The notes: generated by a model from the sequence alone, not told the origin. A stretch of 7,411 nt of DNA from Desulfobacterales bacterium (GCA_030145595.1 JAQYVG010000172.1:1-7411); one strand, 5' to 3'. Shown: positions 1 to 7,146, counted from the first letter of the stretch. Numbers and translations are program-made.

Positions 1-747
1 AAACCCTATGCCGAAGACCTGCCGACCTGCAAATATTGTCATAACAATCGCATGTATAATCCGTTCCGGGGCTTGTGGGGCAATAGCGATGCCTTGTCCA
101 AAGAGACTCTGGCCAGGTGCATGGGGTGCCATACGGAAGAACGATGGGCCAATAGATTTTATGCGCATTTTACCCATCGCCTGCGGCGCAGAAGAAATCA
201 TGCCGAAATTGTAGCCTTATGCACAAGCTGTCATGAAGATCGGGAAAAGATGGACCGCCACGGCCTCGAAAGCGTTGAGACTTACAAAGATACGTTTCAT
301 TGGGCCCAGGTAAAATACGGGGTTGAGGATGCACCCGATTGTATTGACTGCCATGTTCCGGTCGGTTATTCCACGCATCACATACGTCCCCAAACAGATG
401 CGACCTCCCCGGCTAATATGGCCAATAGAGTCATGACCTGTAGCAATCAGGGGGGAATCAAGGCCTGCCACCCCCGTGCCACCACCGAGTTTGCCAGCGG
501 CAGGGTACATGCATACGGTTCCAAAGCTAAAATTGTAGCCGGAAACAGCGGCTTAAATATAGAAAATCAGGCAAAAAATCTGGTGGCTAAACGGGCTAAA
601 GCAGAAATTCCGGAAGATGAGATATTGCATTATAAAATATTAAAAATAGTACGGTTATTTTACCAAATATTAATCGCCTTGGTGATCAGTTTCATGTGTG
701 TGCACCAGCTTTTAGATTATATCCGGGCCAAGAAAAGAGTGCACTGA
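1..747 (+). CDS. Multihaem cytochrome c with C-terminal membrane anchor (5'-truncated by window)
   Basis: The reading frame is open from the first base, so the true start lies upstream; the first internal ATG (base 52) falls after a haem motif and cannot be the start. Numbering from the window edge, four canonical CXXCH motifs begin at residues 10 (CKYCH), 40 (CMGCH), 74 (CTSCH) and 114 (CIDCH). A fifth site, C147 to C156-H157, is stretched to CX8CH. Spaced histidines (H56, H59, H67, H87, H100, H126, H127, H170) are candidate distal haem ligands. A hydrophobic helix at about residues 215-238, followed by a basic tail (RAKKR), anchors the C terminus in the inner membrane with the haems in the periplasm. 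The cytochrome b gene starts 29 nt downstream, so the two probably form a quinone-interacting cytochrome b/c module (inference). The exact family is not recognised and the haem number of the full protein is unknown. Confidence 0.88.
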   Translation, partial: KPYAEDLPTCKYCHNNRMYNPFRGLWGNSDALSKETLARCMGCHTEERWANRFYAHFTHRLRRRRNHAEIVALCTSCHEDREKMDRHGLESVETYKDTFHWAQVKYGVEDAPDCIDCHVPVGYSTHHIRPQTDATSPANMANRVMTCSNQGGIKACHPRATTEFASGRVHAYGSKAKIVAGNSGLNIENQAKNLVAKRAKAEIPEDEILHYKILKIVRLFYQILIALVISFMCVHQLLDYIRAKKRVH

Positions 748-776
748 TGGATTCATCATTTTGAAAGGGTGTTAAC

Positions 777-1526
777 ATGGGGAATAAAGACACAACTGTT
801 GAAGAGGTAGCCGACGGCTTCGGGATTGAGTGGGCAGAGGACAAATTGTACTTTGTCCGTTTGAATCTTTCTGAAAGGGTACAGCATATGATTTTTGTGA
901 TCAGTTTTGTTGTGCTGGTCATTACCGGGTTTATGATAAAAATCCCCGAAGACATAGTGGCAAAACTGGGGGAGGCCGGCCAGATCGTGTTTTACTACCG
1001 GGGCATTATGCATCGCATTGCCGGTGTCATTATGATACTGGTCAGCATATACCATCTTTACTATCTTGTCTTTAAACCGGCGGGTCGGCTCTGGCTGAAG
1101 GACATGATGCCCAGAGTCAAGGACTTAACCGATATGATCGGAAATATCCGCTATTACCTGGGTTTAGCGGAAAATCATCCGGAATTCGACCGTTTCTGCT
1201 ATAAGCACAAACTGGAATATGGTGCCCTATTTGCCGGTACGACCTTAATGGCCGTGACCGGTGTGCTGATGTGGTCGGAACATCTGTGGTACAAATTTAT
1301 TCTGGATATTGCCACGCTTGTTCATGGTATGGAAGCCATCCTGGCCAGCCTGGCGATTATGGTATGGCACCTGTATGAAGTTCATTTAAGGCCCCATAAA
1401 TTTCCGATAGATAACATGTGGATAACCGGTGTGATTGATGAAGATGAGATGAAAGAAGAATTTCCGCTGCATTATAAAAAAATCATGAATGACCCTGAAC
1501 TTAAGAAAATTTATATTAAAAAATAA
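777..1526 (+). CDS. Dihaem cytochrome b, FdnI/HydC-like membrane subunit
   Basis: This 249-residue protein is an integral membrane cytochrome b that should pass electrons between the quinone pool and periplasmic haems. Four hydrophobic segments are visible at about residues 36-54, 77-99, 148-166 and 180-200. Histidines sit where formate dehydrogenase gamma/hydrogenase cytochrome b families place haem b ligands: H37 in an R-x-x-H context at the start of helix 1, H79 and H93 on helix 2, and H183 and H198 on helix 4. This supports two b haems. The N-terminal 30 residues are soluble and acidic; the C-terminal 45 residues are charged and presumably cytoplasmic. A GAAAGGG ribosome site at 763-769 lies 7 nt before the ATG. 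The partner is most likely the anchored cytochrome c encoded just upstream, since no dehydrogenase or iron-sulfur subunit is adjacent. The family assignment is firm; the physiological substrate is not deducible. Confidence 0.88.
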   Translation: MGNKDTTVEEVADGFGIEWAEDKLYFVRLNLSERVQHMIFVISFVVLVITGFMIKIPEDIVAKLGEAGQIVFYYRGIMHRIAGVIMILVSIYHLYYLVFKPAGRLWLKDMMPRVKDLTDMIGNIRYYLGLAENHPEFDRFCYKHKLEYGALFAGTTLMAVTGVLMWSEHLWYKFILDIATLVHGMEAILASLAIMVWHLYEVHLRPHKFPIDNMWITGVIDEDEMKEEFPLHYKKIMNDPELKKIYIKK

Positions 1527-1530
1527 GGAT
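1524..1530 (+). promoter_or_regulatory. Ribosome binding site deciding the start at 1540
   Basis: TAAGGAT overlaps the stop codon of the cytochrome b gene and lies 9 nt before the ATG at 1540. A longer reading of the same frame from an ATG at 1489 would overlap the cytochrome b gene by 38 nt and add a 17-residue extension, without a comparable ribosome site. The 1540 start is therefore preferred. Confidence 0.65.
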
Positions 1531-1539
1531 TCTAACACC

Positions 1540-2403
1540 ATGGCCTCAAAGAAGAAAATCCCCCAGGATGTACCAGGCACATTGGCAGATAGGGTTATTA
1601 ATAAACTAACATTATTGCCGACTTTGCTGGTAAAAACGCTTTATGTCCTGCCGTTTTTATTGTTCGGCCTGTGGCTGCTGCAACTGCTTTATTTCCCCCA
1701 GATTGAGGCCAGCAAATTACTTGAGGTTGCTACACATCAAGAAGAAGAACACCAAAATATATTCAAGGAAATTTTACACCAGAAAGATCCGGTAACCCGC
1801 GAGCATTTTCACATGGTTGATGAATATATTACCGAGACGGAACATAATCCGCCGCTTTGTCTGACGTGCCATGGAACCTATCCCCACAGTAAGGAGAAAA
1901 AAGTGCGGGCGATATTAAATTTGCATACCGGTTTTATCGCCTGCGCCGTATGCCATGCCCGCAAAGAACCAGGGAATAAAAGTATTGATTTCATGTGGGT
2001 CGACCATGAGACCAGAGAGATGACAACTAAGGTCAAAGGGGGATACGGTAAATATCCGTCCAAAATCTTTCCGATACAAATTTTGGCCGGCGGCCAAAAA
2101 AAGATTTTCAGGCCGGTCGATGATAAAATGGCCCAACAGTATTTATTGCATAAGGATCAATATACTCCCGACCAGGTTGCCCAGGTAAAAATAAAACTCC
2201 ATGAAGGTATTTCATCAAAACCGGTGTTCTGTTCTGATTGCCACCAAAAGGACGGTTACCTCGACTTTGCCAAACTGGGGTTTTCCACGCAGCGAATCAA
2301 TCACTTGAATTCCACTGAAGTCGTCGGCATGATCGAAAAATATAAGACCTTTTACCTTCCTTCGGCGATTGATTTTGGCGTTGAAAATTCTTTTGAAAAA
2401 TAA
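1540..2403 (+). CDS. Membrane-anchored triheme cytochrome c, unnamed family
   Basis: From the preferred ATG the protein has 287 residues. A basic N terminus and a hydrophobic segment at about residues 28-52 form an uncleaved inner-membrane anchor, with the rest in the periplasm. Three CXXCH motifs begin at residues 107 (CLTCH), 135 (CAVCH) and 231 (CSDCH). A histidine-rich, probably helical stretch (residues 66-102: H66, H71, H80, H89, H91, H102) precedes the first haem and may supply distal ligands. Two blocks are shared with the next gene: YPHS followed by the NLHxGF-xx-CxVCH pattern around residues 114-139, and a C-terminal GxLDFxKLGF block ending in KYKTFYxP. These show that the two genes are paralogues. 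It is not a clear NapC/NrfH protein, having three haems and a different motif pattern. Its likely role is taking electrons from the b/c module to soluble periplasmic cytochromes (inference). I cannot name the family. Confidence 0.82.
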   Translation: MASKKKIPQDVPGTLADRVINKLTLLPTLLVKTLYVLPFLLFGLWLLQLLYFPQIEASKLLEVATHQEEEHQNIFKEILHQKDPVTREHFHMVDEYITETEHNPPLCLTCHGTYPHSKEKKVRAILNLHTGFIACAVCHARKEPGNKSIDFMWVDHETREMTTKVKGGYGKYPSKIFPIQILAGGQKKIFRPVDDKMAQQYLLHKDQYTPDQVAQVKIKLHEGISSKPVFCSDCHQKDGYLDFAKLGFSTQRINHLNSTEVVGMIEKYKTFYLPSAIDFGVENSFEK

Positions 2404-2434
2404 AATCGCTCCATGATTTTATAAAAACGAGAAA

Positions 2435-3376
2435 ATGAAGAAAAATCTTTTTTCAATCTTGCCGCTACTGGCATTCTGTTTTATTGCTTTAACGGCCAAT
2501 AGCTGCTTGGCCCTGGATGAAGGCGGCTGCCTGACCTGTCACCAGTACCCCGGCCTGGTGAGGCTTGCCAAAAACAACGGATTAAAAGCGCTTCATATCG
2601 ATGAAGCCAAGTATTTAAAATCACCCCACGGCAAGCTGCGCTGCAATAAATGCCACACCACCATTATCAAGGTTCCCCACACCGGTGAGACCAAAGTTGA
2701 CTGCACCACTGAATGTCACAAAGGCGACAAGGAAAAAAAGTTGCCCGACAATTATGCTCTAAGCGGCTTCCATAAAGAGGAACAATCTTTCATTGTCGCT
2801 TTGAAGGACAAGTCATCCTGTCGTGTCTGTCATCCTTTATACCCGCACAGTAACAATACCCTGGTAAGAGGTTTTCTTAACTTGCATGCCGGGTTTATGC
2901 TGTGCGAAGTATGTCATATCAACAAAAGTAAATTTGATAATCTAACTTATGAGTGGGAAAGCTCTAAAAATGCTGATTTCAGCGGTACGCCTTTTGGAAC
3001 CTTCTATAATCCGCAAACAAAGAAAGCCCACAAATCCAAACACTTTATTTCCAGAATAACCGCCTTCGCGCCGCAAAACGGGAAAAAGCGCTCGCTGACG
3101 AACACCTGGGATACCGCCCGGGCTAAAGCTTACGTTGGCAAAGAAAAAAATTTGAAGCCGGACGAGAGAGAAAAAGAATTGGCATATTTTCACAAAGATA
3201 TTGAAAAAAAAGAAATCAGCGTTGCCTGCAATGAGTGCCATTCTGTCAACGGCATACTCGATTTCAATAAACTTGGATTTGACGAGAAAAAGACAAAAGA
3301 TCTGATCTACTTGAATATTAAGGGGCTGGTAACTAAATATAAAACCTTTTACTTTCCAAACCTCTTTGGGTATTAA
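2435..3376 (+). CDS. Secreted hexahaem cytochrome c, paralogue of the preceding gene
   Basis: This 313-residue protein has a Sec signal peptide (MKK, hydrophobic residues 5-22, likely cleavage near LA-LD at 26/27). It has five canonical haem c motifs beginning at residues 32 (CLTCH), 70 (CNKCH), 129 (CRVCH), 157 (CEVCH) and 265 (CNECH), and one stretched CX3CH motif at 90-95. Residues from about 112 to the end align with the anchored triheme cytochrome upstream: FH near 112, YPHS at 136-139, NLHxGF at 149-154, GxLDFxKLGF at 273-282 and KYKTFYFP at 301-308. The first 110 residues, with three haem sites, replace that protein's membrane anchor and helix. It is therefore a soluble, haem-enriched version of its neighbour, likely a periplasmic shuttle (inference). 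The ribosome site is weak (GAG at 2429-2431, very close to the ATG), but no other in-frame start keeps the signal peptide. The gap to the previous gene is 31 nt. Confidence 0.85.
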   Translation: MKKNLFSILPLLAFCFIALTANSCLALDEGGCLTCHQYPGLVRLAKNNGLKALHIDEAKYLKSPHGKLRCNKCHTTIIKVPHTGETKVDCTTECHKGDKEKKLPDNYALSGFHKEEQSFIVALKDKSSCRVCHPLYPHSNNTLVRGFLNLHAGFMLCEVCHINKSKFDNLTYEWESSKNADFSGTPFGTFYNPQTKKAHKSKHFISRITAFAPQNGKKRSLTNTWDTARAKAYVGKEKNLKPDEREKELAYFHKDIEKKEISVACNECHSVNGILDFNKLGFDEKKTKDLIYLNIKGLVTKYKTFYFPNLFGY

Positions 3377-3395
3377 CCCGGACATTTCATGAACC

Positions 3396-4379
3396 ATGCT
3401 GAGAAAACAACGATTTAAAAAATCTTCAACAATAAAAATTATACCCGCATATCATTTTCTCCCCTTGTTATTCTTCGTCGCCGTAACATTGATTATGGTA
3501 AAACCGGCTTGGGGAATTCGGCGAACCAATGTTAAGCACCTGTTTGACATGACGGCTAACCTCAACGCGGCCAGCGATGTCTGTGTATCAAAAGACGGGC
3601 GAATTTATGTCGTCGACGGCCTAAACCACAAAATCAGAGTTTTTAATCATCAGGGCAACTATATATCTTCCTTTGGAACAAAAGGGTCCGGAAACGGCGA
3701 GTTTAGATTTCCCCTGGGGATCGATGTTGACGATTCCGGCCAAGTGTATATCGCTGACTCCGGAAACCACCGGGTTCAGATTTTTAATCCCGGCGGAAGC
3801 TATATCGCCGAGATAAAAATACCTTCAAAAGCCGGCAAACCCTCAGATCCCACTGATGTTGTCGTTGATGACACCCGCAACAGGTGTTATATCGTAGATA
3901 ATGACAACCACCGCATCCTCGTCTACGATCTTGCGACCTTGACGCTGATTGACACCTACGGTACGCCCGGTACGGATAAACGGGCATTTCGATATCCCTT
4001 TTTGATAACATTAAATAAAGCAAAGTATCTTTATATTGTCGATGTCATTAATACCAGAGTTCAGGTTTTAAATCCTGATGGGCTTTTTGTGGCCTTCATC
4101 GGTGGTTGGGGAGTTGAAAAAGGAGAATTTTTCAGACCCAAGGGCGTCGCCATTGATAAAGAGAGCCGCGTATTTGTCAGTGACAGCTATATGGGGATTA
4201 TTCAGGTCTTTGATTCCAACGGGGAGTTTCACGCTGTGGTTGGTGATCCGGAAAAAGGTGCGGTAAAAAAATTCGTAACCCCCACCGGGTTGTTTATAGA
4301 TAATCATAACCGCCTTTATGTTGTTGAGATGTTGGCAAATAAAGTCAGTGTCTATCATATTGAAGATGATGTTGAATGA
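3396..4379 (+). CDS. Secreted NHL-repeat six-bladed beta-propeller protein
   Basis: The protein has 327 residues. A long basic N terminus (KQRFKK) and a hydrophobic segment at about residues 21-36 end in KPAWG, giving a probable signal peptide cut near residue 40. The rest is six NHL blades, at about 55-93, 98-140, 147-190, 196-236, 240-285 and 288-322. Each has the pattern P/D-x-G/V-hydrophobic-D, then YVVD or YIAD, N/H-R/K-h-x-V/I-F, then a G-rich turn; clear examples are VYIADSGNHRVQIFN and RLYVVEMLANKVSVY. It has no CXXCH motif, so it carries no haem c. NHL propellers usually mediate protein or ligand binding, and some are enzymes; I see no metal-binding or catalytic signature. Placement between two cytochrome genes, 19 and 30 nt away, suggests a scaffold or docking partner for the cytochromes (inference). 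The ribosome site is poor (GGA at 3380-3382). Confidence 0.88.
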   Translation: MLRKQRFKKSSTIKIIPAYHFLPLLFFVAVTLIMVKPAWGIRRTNVKHLFDMTANLNAASDVCVSKDGRIYVVDGLNHKIRVFNHQGNYISSFGTKGSGNGEFRFPLGIDVDDSGQVYIADSGNHRVQIFNPGGSYIAEIKIPSKAGKPSDPTDVVVDDTRNRCYIVDNDNHRILVYDLATLTLIDTYGTPGTDKRAFRYPFLITLNKAKYLYIVDVINTRVQVLNPDGLFVAFIGGWGVEKGEFFRPKGVAIDKESRVFVSDSYMGIIQVFDSNGEFHAVVGDPEKGAVKKFVTPTGLFIDNHNRLYVVEMLANKVSVYHIEDDVE

Positions 4380-4409
4380 AAAAAGGCGTTCTATATTAAT
4401 ACGCACACT

Positions 4410-6869
4410 ATGCATAGAACCAACTATTTTTACATAGGTTTAGTAATGATTTCAATGCTTTTACCTGGAATCTCCCAAGCAGATGTCAAAACGCCCAAAA
4501 ATCCTAACTCCGCCAAGGGATGTGCCATCTGCCACTATCGATGGATCGATACTTTCTTCATCGAAGGGAGAGGTTCGGATCTGGTTGAGTATCACTCGGA
4601 AAAGGTAGTGGCAACACCTGAAATGTGTATCTCCTGCCACGACGGCAGCGTTATGGATTCCAGGGCCAAATTGAACAATGATTCCGGCCACAAAACCAAT
4701 ATGAAGCCACCGGACAACATCAAGATTCCTAAAATATTTCCGCTGGATGAAGCCGGTAAAGTTCAATGTGCCACCTGCCACACGGCCCACGGAGTTCCCA
4801 GCGGAACAGATACCAAAGACTCTATCTTTATGCGAACGTCAAACACGAACTCTGCCATGTGCCGTATGTGTCACCCGGGAAGGGATGGGGGTCTTGAAAC
4901 CGGGAATCATCCGGTGGGCACGGTTAATCGCAAGATTCCTAGTAAGATGATCGCCCTTGGCGCCATTGTGGGGAAGAAAAAGGATCAGGTTGTTTGCGAG
5001 ACTTGCCATACGGCACATGGTTCGCCCCATGAAAACTTTTTAATTGACAGCGCCGGGGATTCCGCTCTTTGTCTGGACTGTCACCGTGACAAGGAAATTT
5101 TTACTGCCGACGGCAAACGCAAACCGTATCATGTCCTAAATGTTGTGCCTCAAAAGGCCAAAATACCTCAAAGGCTTGTTAAGCAAGGGGCGAAATTAGG
5201 CTTCGATGGCGTCATCACCTGCCAGACGTGTCATAAAGTACACAATAATAAAATAAAACAGACACTTTTATTAGTTAAAAATGACGCCAGATCGACATTG
5301 TGCCTGACCTGTCATGCGGACAAACGCCACATGACAGACACGCAACACAACCTTGCGCATTCAGCCCCCCAAGAAAAGAATCTGGATGGTAAAACAGCGG
5401 CAGAAGCCGGTGTGTGTTCAGCCTGTCATCTGCCCCATCAGGCCGCCAGAAAACTTCACACAGAAAAAAATTTTACTACACAGCTCTGTTTGAGTTGTCA
5501 CGGCAAAAGGAATATTGCCAAAAAAGTTGATGTTGCCGGCGGTGGACATCCTTTGACCGTAAGCCCTTTTGAGAAAAAAGATACATATTCCGGATTAACG
5601 ATCATTGATGCTGATCAGGGGAAATTAACGCTTCCGCTTTTTAACAAATTCGGCGCACGATCTAAAAAGGGATTGATGACATGTTCGACCTGTCACAACC
5701 CCCATGGGACACGGGCAGACTCAATAACAGGCAAAGCAAGAAAAGATGTTAAAGCAGATAAAACAACCTATTTCTTAAGAGAACAAGCACCGGATATCTG
5801 CGGTGAATGCCACCGCAGTAAATTTTCCATTGCAAACTCCAAACACGACCTTGCCAAGGTTAGACCCGCAAGCAAAAATACCTTAAGCCAAACACCTTCG
5901 GAAGCGGGGCTGTGCGGAAACTGTCACGTTGCCCACGGCGGGCGCAAAGGTTTTCTGTGGGCAAGGGAGCTGGAGCTGACAGAAAAAGAAGGCGGCGCCT
6001 TGGAAGATTTGTGTGTGAGCTGCCATAATGAAAAAGGTCTCGCAGGGGAAAAAGTAATCAAAGGCCCTTCACACCCGGTAGGTATCTCGCCTGTTGAAAA
6101 AGGACTAAACACTTCCCTGCCTCTTTTTGGCATGGCCGACAAAATTTCCAAAAACGGTGTCATGACCTGTGGCACCTGCCACGATCCCCATCGTTGGGAC
6201 CCATTGAAAACGGTGGATGCAGGCCATTATGATATTGAGGGAAGTGCGCAAAACAGTTTTTTAAGGCTGGAAAATTCACCTGACCCCAAGCTGTGCCAAA
6301 ATTGCCATACGGATAAAGCTTATGTTGAAGGGACCGACCATGACCTCAGGGTAACAGCGCCTTTTTCAAAAAATATCATGGAACAGACCCCTGCTGAATC
6401 CGGCGTTTGCGGTGTTTGCCATCTGGTACACAACAGTGGAAACCAGACCAAGCTTTGGGCACAGAGTTATGCCGACGGCAGTGACATAATGGAAAGGATG
6501 TGTAATGCCTGTCATTCGGAAGGTGGCTCTGCCAAGAATAGAATACCCCGGGTCACATCCCATCCTAAGGATAAACTCATCATTAATGCCGGGCGGGATA
6601 TTAAGGGCCGGCTCGATTTCTTTCCAATTTTTCATCAAACATCCGGCAAACTCCTACCCGTAGGCGATATTTCATGTCCCTCATGCCATAACGCCCATCA
6701 ATGGGATTCCAGAATACCGGCCAAAGGAAAAGGGGTTAATCTTGAAGGCAATGCAACCACTAGTTTTCTGAGATCGCAAGCGATGCGTGTATTGTGCATA
6801 GACTGTCACGGTCCGGATGCACTGTTAAAAATTAAATTTTTTCACGATCCCTCTAAACGTACAAACTAA
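4410..6869 (+). CDS. Secreted 20-haem cytochrome c with doubled-CXXCH repeats
   Basis: This 819-residue protein has a signal peptide (hydrophobic residues 7-21, likely cleavage SQA-D at 24/25) and exactly 20 CXXCH motifs, the first at residue 38. Most are in the doubled-CXXCH style: TCxTCHxxH, 25-45 residues, FLR or LL, then LCxxCH. From residue 336 on, the haems fall into three tetrahaem cassettes starting at C336, C502 and C667. Before that, haems 1-8 (residues 38-335) are less regular, though 5-8 resemble a shortened cassette. No membrane segment or other catalytic domain is visible, so its likely role is a long electron wire in the periplasm or at the cell surface (inference). It is the last gene of the tight cluster. 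No purine-rich ribosome site lies at normal distance; AAAAGG at 4381-4386 is 23 nt from the ATG. This start is chosen because it gives an intact signal peptide. Confidence 0.9.
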   Translation: MHRTNYFYIGLVMISMLLPGISQADVKTPKNPNSAKGCAICHYRWIDTFFIEGRGSDLVEYHSEKVVATPEMCISCHDGSVMDSRAKLNNDSGHKTNMKPPDNIKIPKIFPLDEAGKVQCATCHTAHGVPSGTDTKDSIFMRTSNTNSAMCRMCHPGRDGGLETGNHPVGTVNRKIPSKMIALGAIVGKKKDQVVCETCHTAHGSPHENFLIDSAGDSALCLDCHRDKEIFTADGKRKPYHVLNVVPQKAKIPQRLVKQGAKLGFDGVITCQTCHKVHNNKIKQTLLLVKNDARSTLCLTCHADKRHMTDTQHNLAHSAPQEKNLDGKTAAEAGVCSACHLPHQAARKLHTEKNFTTQLCLSCHGKRNIAKKVDVAGGGHPLTVSPFEKKDTYSGLTIIDADQGKLTLPLFNKFGARSKKGLMTCSTCHNPHGTRADSITGKARKDVKADKTTYFLREQAPDICGECHRSKFSIANSKHDLAKVRPASKNTLSQTPSEAGLCGNCHVAHGGRKGFLWARELELTEKEGGALEDLCVSCHNEKGLAGEKVIKGPSHPVGISPVEKGLNTSLPLFGMADKISKNGVMTCGTCHDPHRWDPLKTVDAGHYDIEGSAQNSFLRLENSPDPKLCQNCHTDKAYVEGTDHDLRVTAPFSKNIMEQTPAESGVCGVCHLVHNSGNQTKLWAQSYADGSDIMERMCNACHSEGGSAKNRIPRVTSHPKDKLIINAGRDIKGRLDFFPIFHQTSGKLLPVGDISCPSCHNAHQWDSRIPAKGKGVNLEGNATTSFLRSQAMRVLCIDCHGPDALLKIKFFHDPSKRTN
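5415..6866 (+). repeat. Three tandem tetrahaem cassettes inside the 20-haem cytochrome
   Basis: The cassettes start at residues 336, 502 and 667, spacings of 166 and 165 residues; the last one ends at the stop after 153 residues. Each reads, in order: an EAGxC or ESGVC haem with VH/PH after it; an LCxSCH-type haem followed by a G/S-HP and a PLF or PIF segment; an MTCxTCH or SCPSCH haem followed by PH/AH; then FLR and a fourth LCxxCH haem. In the first two the fourth haem is followed by HDL, a P-x-S-x-N segment and QTPxE leading into the next unit. The third lacks this tail. This is protein-level repetition; the DNA has diverged, so the duplications are old. Confidence 0.85.
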
Positions 6870-6919
6870 GAGGTTAAGGCTCTGATAAGTAAATATCCCG
6901 GCCCAGAGGACCAGGCTTT
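6869..6919 (+). repeat. Copy 1 of a flanking hairpin plus 15-mer direct repeat
   Basis: AGAG and CTCT (6869-6872, 6880-6883) can pair around a 7-nt loop. They are followed by GA, a 14-nt spacer and the 15-mer GGCCCAGAGGACCAG (6900-6914). The same order occurs at 7147-7188, and the 15-mers match at 13 of 15 positions. This copy abuts the stop codon of the 20-haem gene. Function unknown. Confidence 0.5.
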
Positions 6920-6925
6920 GGGTTA

Positions 6926-6945
6926 CCCCTGGAAGGGGATGTTTT
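6926..6945 (+). terminator. Possible weak terminator after the cytochrome cluster
   Basis: CCCC (6926-6929) and GGGG (6935-6938) can form a 4-bp GC stem around TGGAA, followed within 4 nt by TTTT. The stem is short. A competing hairpin, CCAGG (6911-6915) with CCTGG (6928-6932), uses some of the same bases, so the two are mutually exclusive. Weak support only. Confidence 0.25.
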
Positions 6946-6960
6946 AATGTTGAATGGGTT

Positions 6961-7129
6961 AAATACGAAATTCGAATATCGAAATCCGAAACAAATCCTA
7001 AATTCGAATGATCAAATGATTAAAACTAGCAAGATAGTATTCATTACATAACGGTGAATTTGTTTGGAACATTAAAATTTTGGTCATTAGAATTTGTTTC
7101 GTATTTCGGATTTCGTGCTTCTAATTTTG
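6961..7129. repeat. Large imperfect AT-rich palindrome, MITE-like interspersed repeat
   Basis: Left arm about 6961-7027 and right arm about 7061-7129 are imperfect reverse complements around a loop of roughly 33 nt. Perfect blocks are CGAAATCCGAA (6980-6990) against TTCGGATTTCG (7105-7115), and GAAACAAAT (6988-6996) against ATTTGTTTC (7092-7100); small indels separate them. From memory, CGAAATCCGAAAC-type repeats with this GTTTGGAACATT centre recur between genes in Desulfobacterota and some other genomes. No transposase is present, so this would be a non-autonomous, decayed copy. Confidence 0.6.
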
Positions 7130-7146
7130 TGTCAATTTATTTCGGC

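Noticed and set aside
8..214. 68-codon plus-strand frame near the window start
   Set aside because: It overlaps the cytochrome frame, which carries CXXCH motifs and continues for the full length; the 68-codon product has no recognisable feature.
1489..1539. Longer start for the triheme cytochrome
   Set aside because: It would overlap the cytochrome b gene by 38 nt and add a polar extension, while a good ribosome site (TAAGGAT) precedes the ATG at 1540.
1540..2403. NapC/NrfH quinol dehydrogenase identity
   Set aside because: It has an N-terminal anchor like NapC but only three CXXCH motifs with very different spacing and a unique C-terminal KYKTFY block.
2492..2506. Possible lipobox (ANSC) in the hexahaem cytochrome signal peptide
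   Set aside because: The -3 position is Ala rather than Leu and -2/-1 are Asn/Ser, and an ordinary signal peptidase I site (LA-LD) follows immediately.
2942..3397. 151-codon open frame on the minus strand
   Set aside because: It lies wholly opposite a well-supported cytochrome gene, has no recognisable domain, and is Phe-rich because it is antisense to AAA/GAA-rich codons.
4068..4415. 115-codon minus-strand frame
   Set aside because: It is antisense to the last blades of the NHL propeller gene and shows no domain of its own.
5415..6866. CRISPR or DNA-level tandem repeats
   Set aside because: Repetition here is in the protein pattern only; the nucleotide sequences of the cassettes differ throughout.
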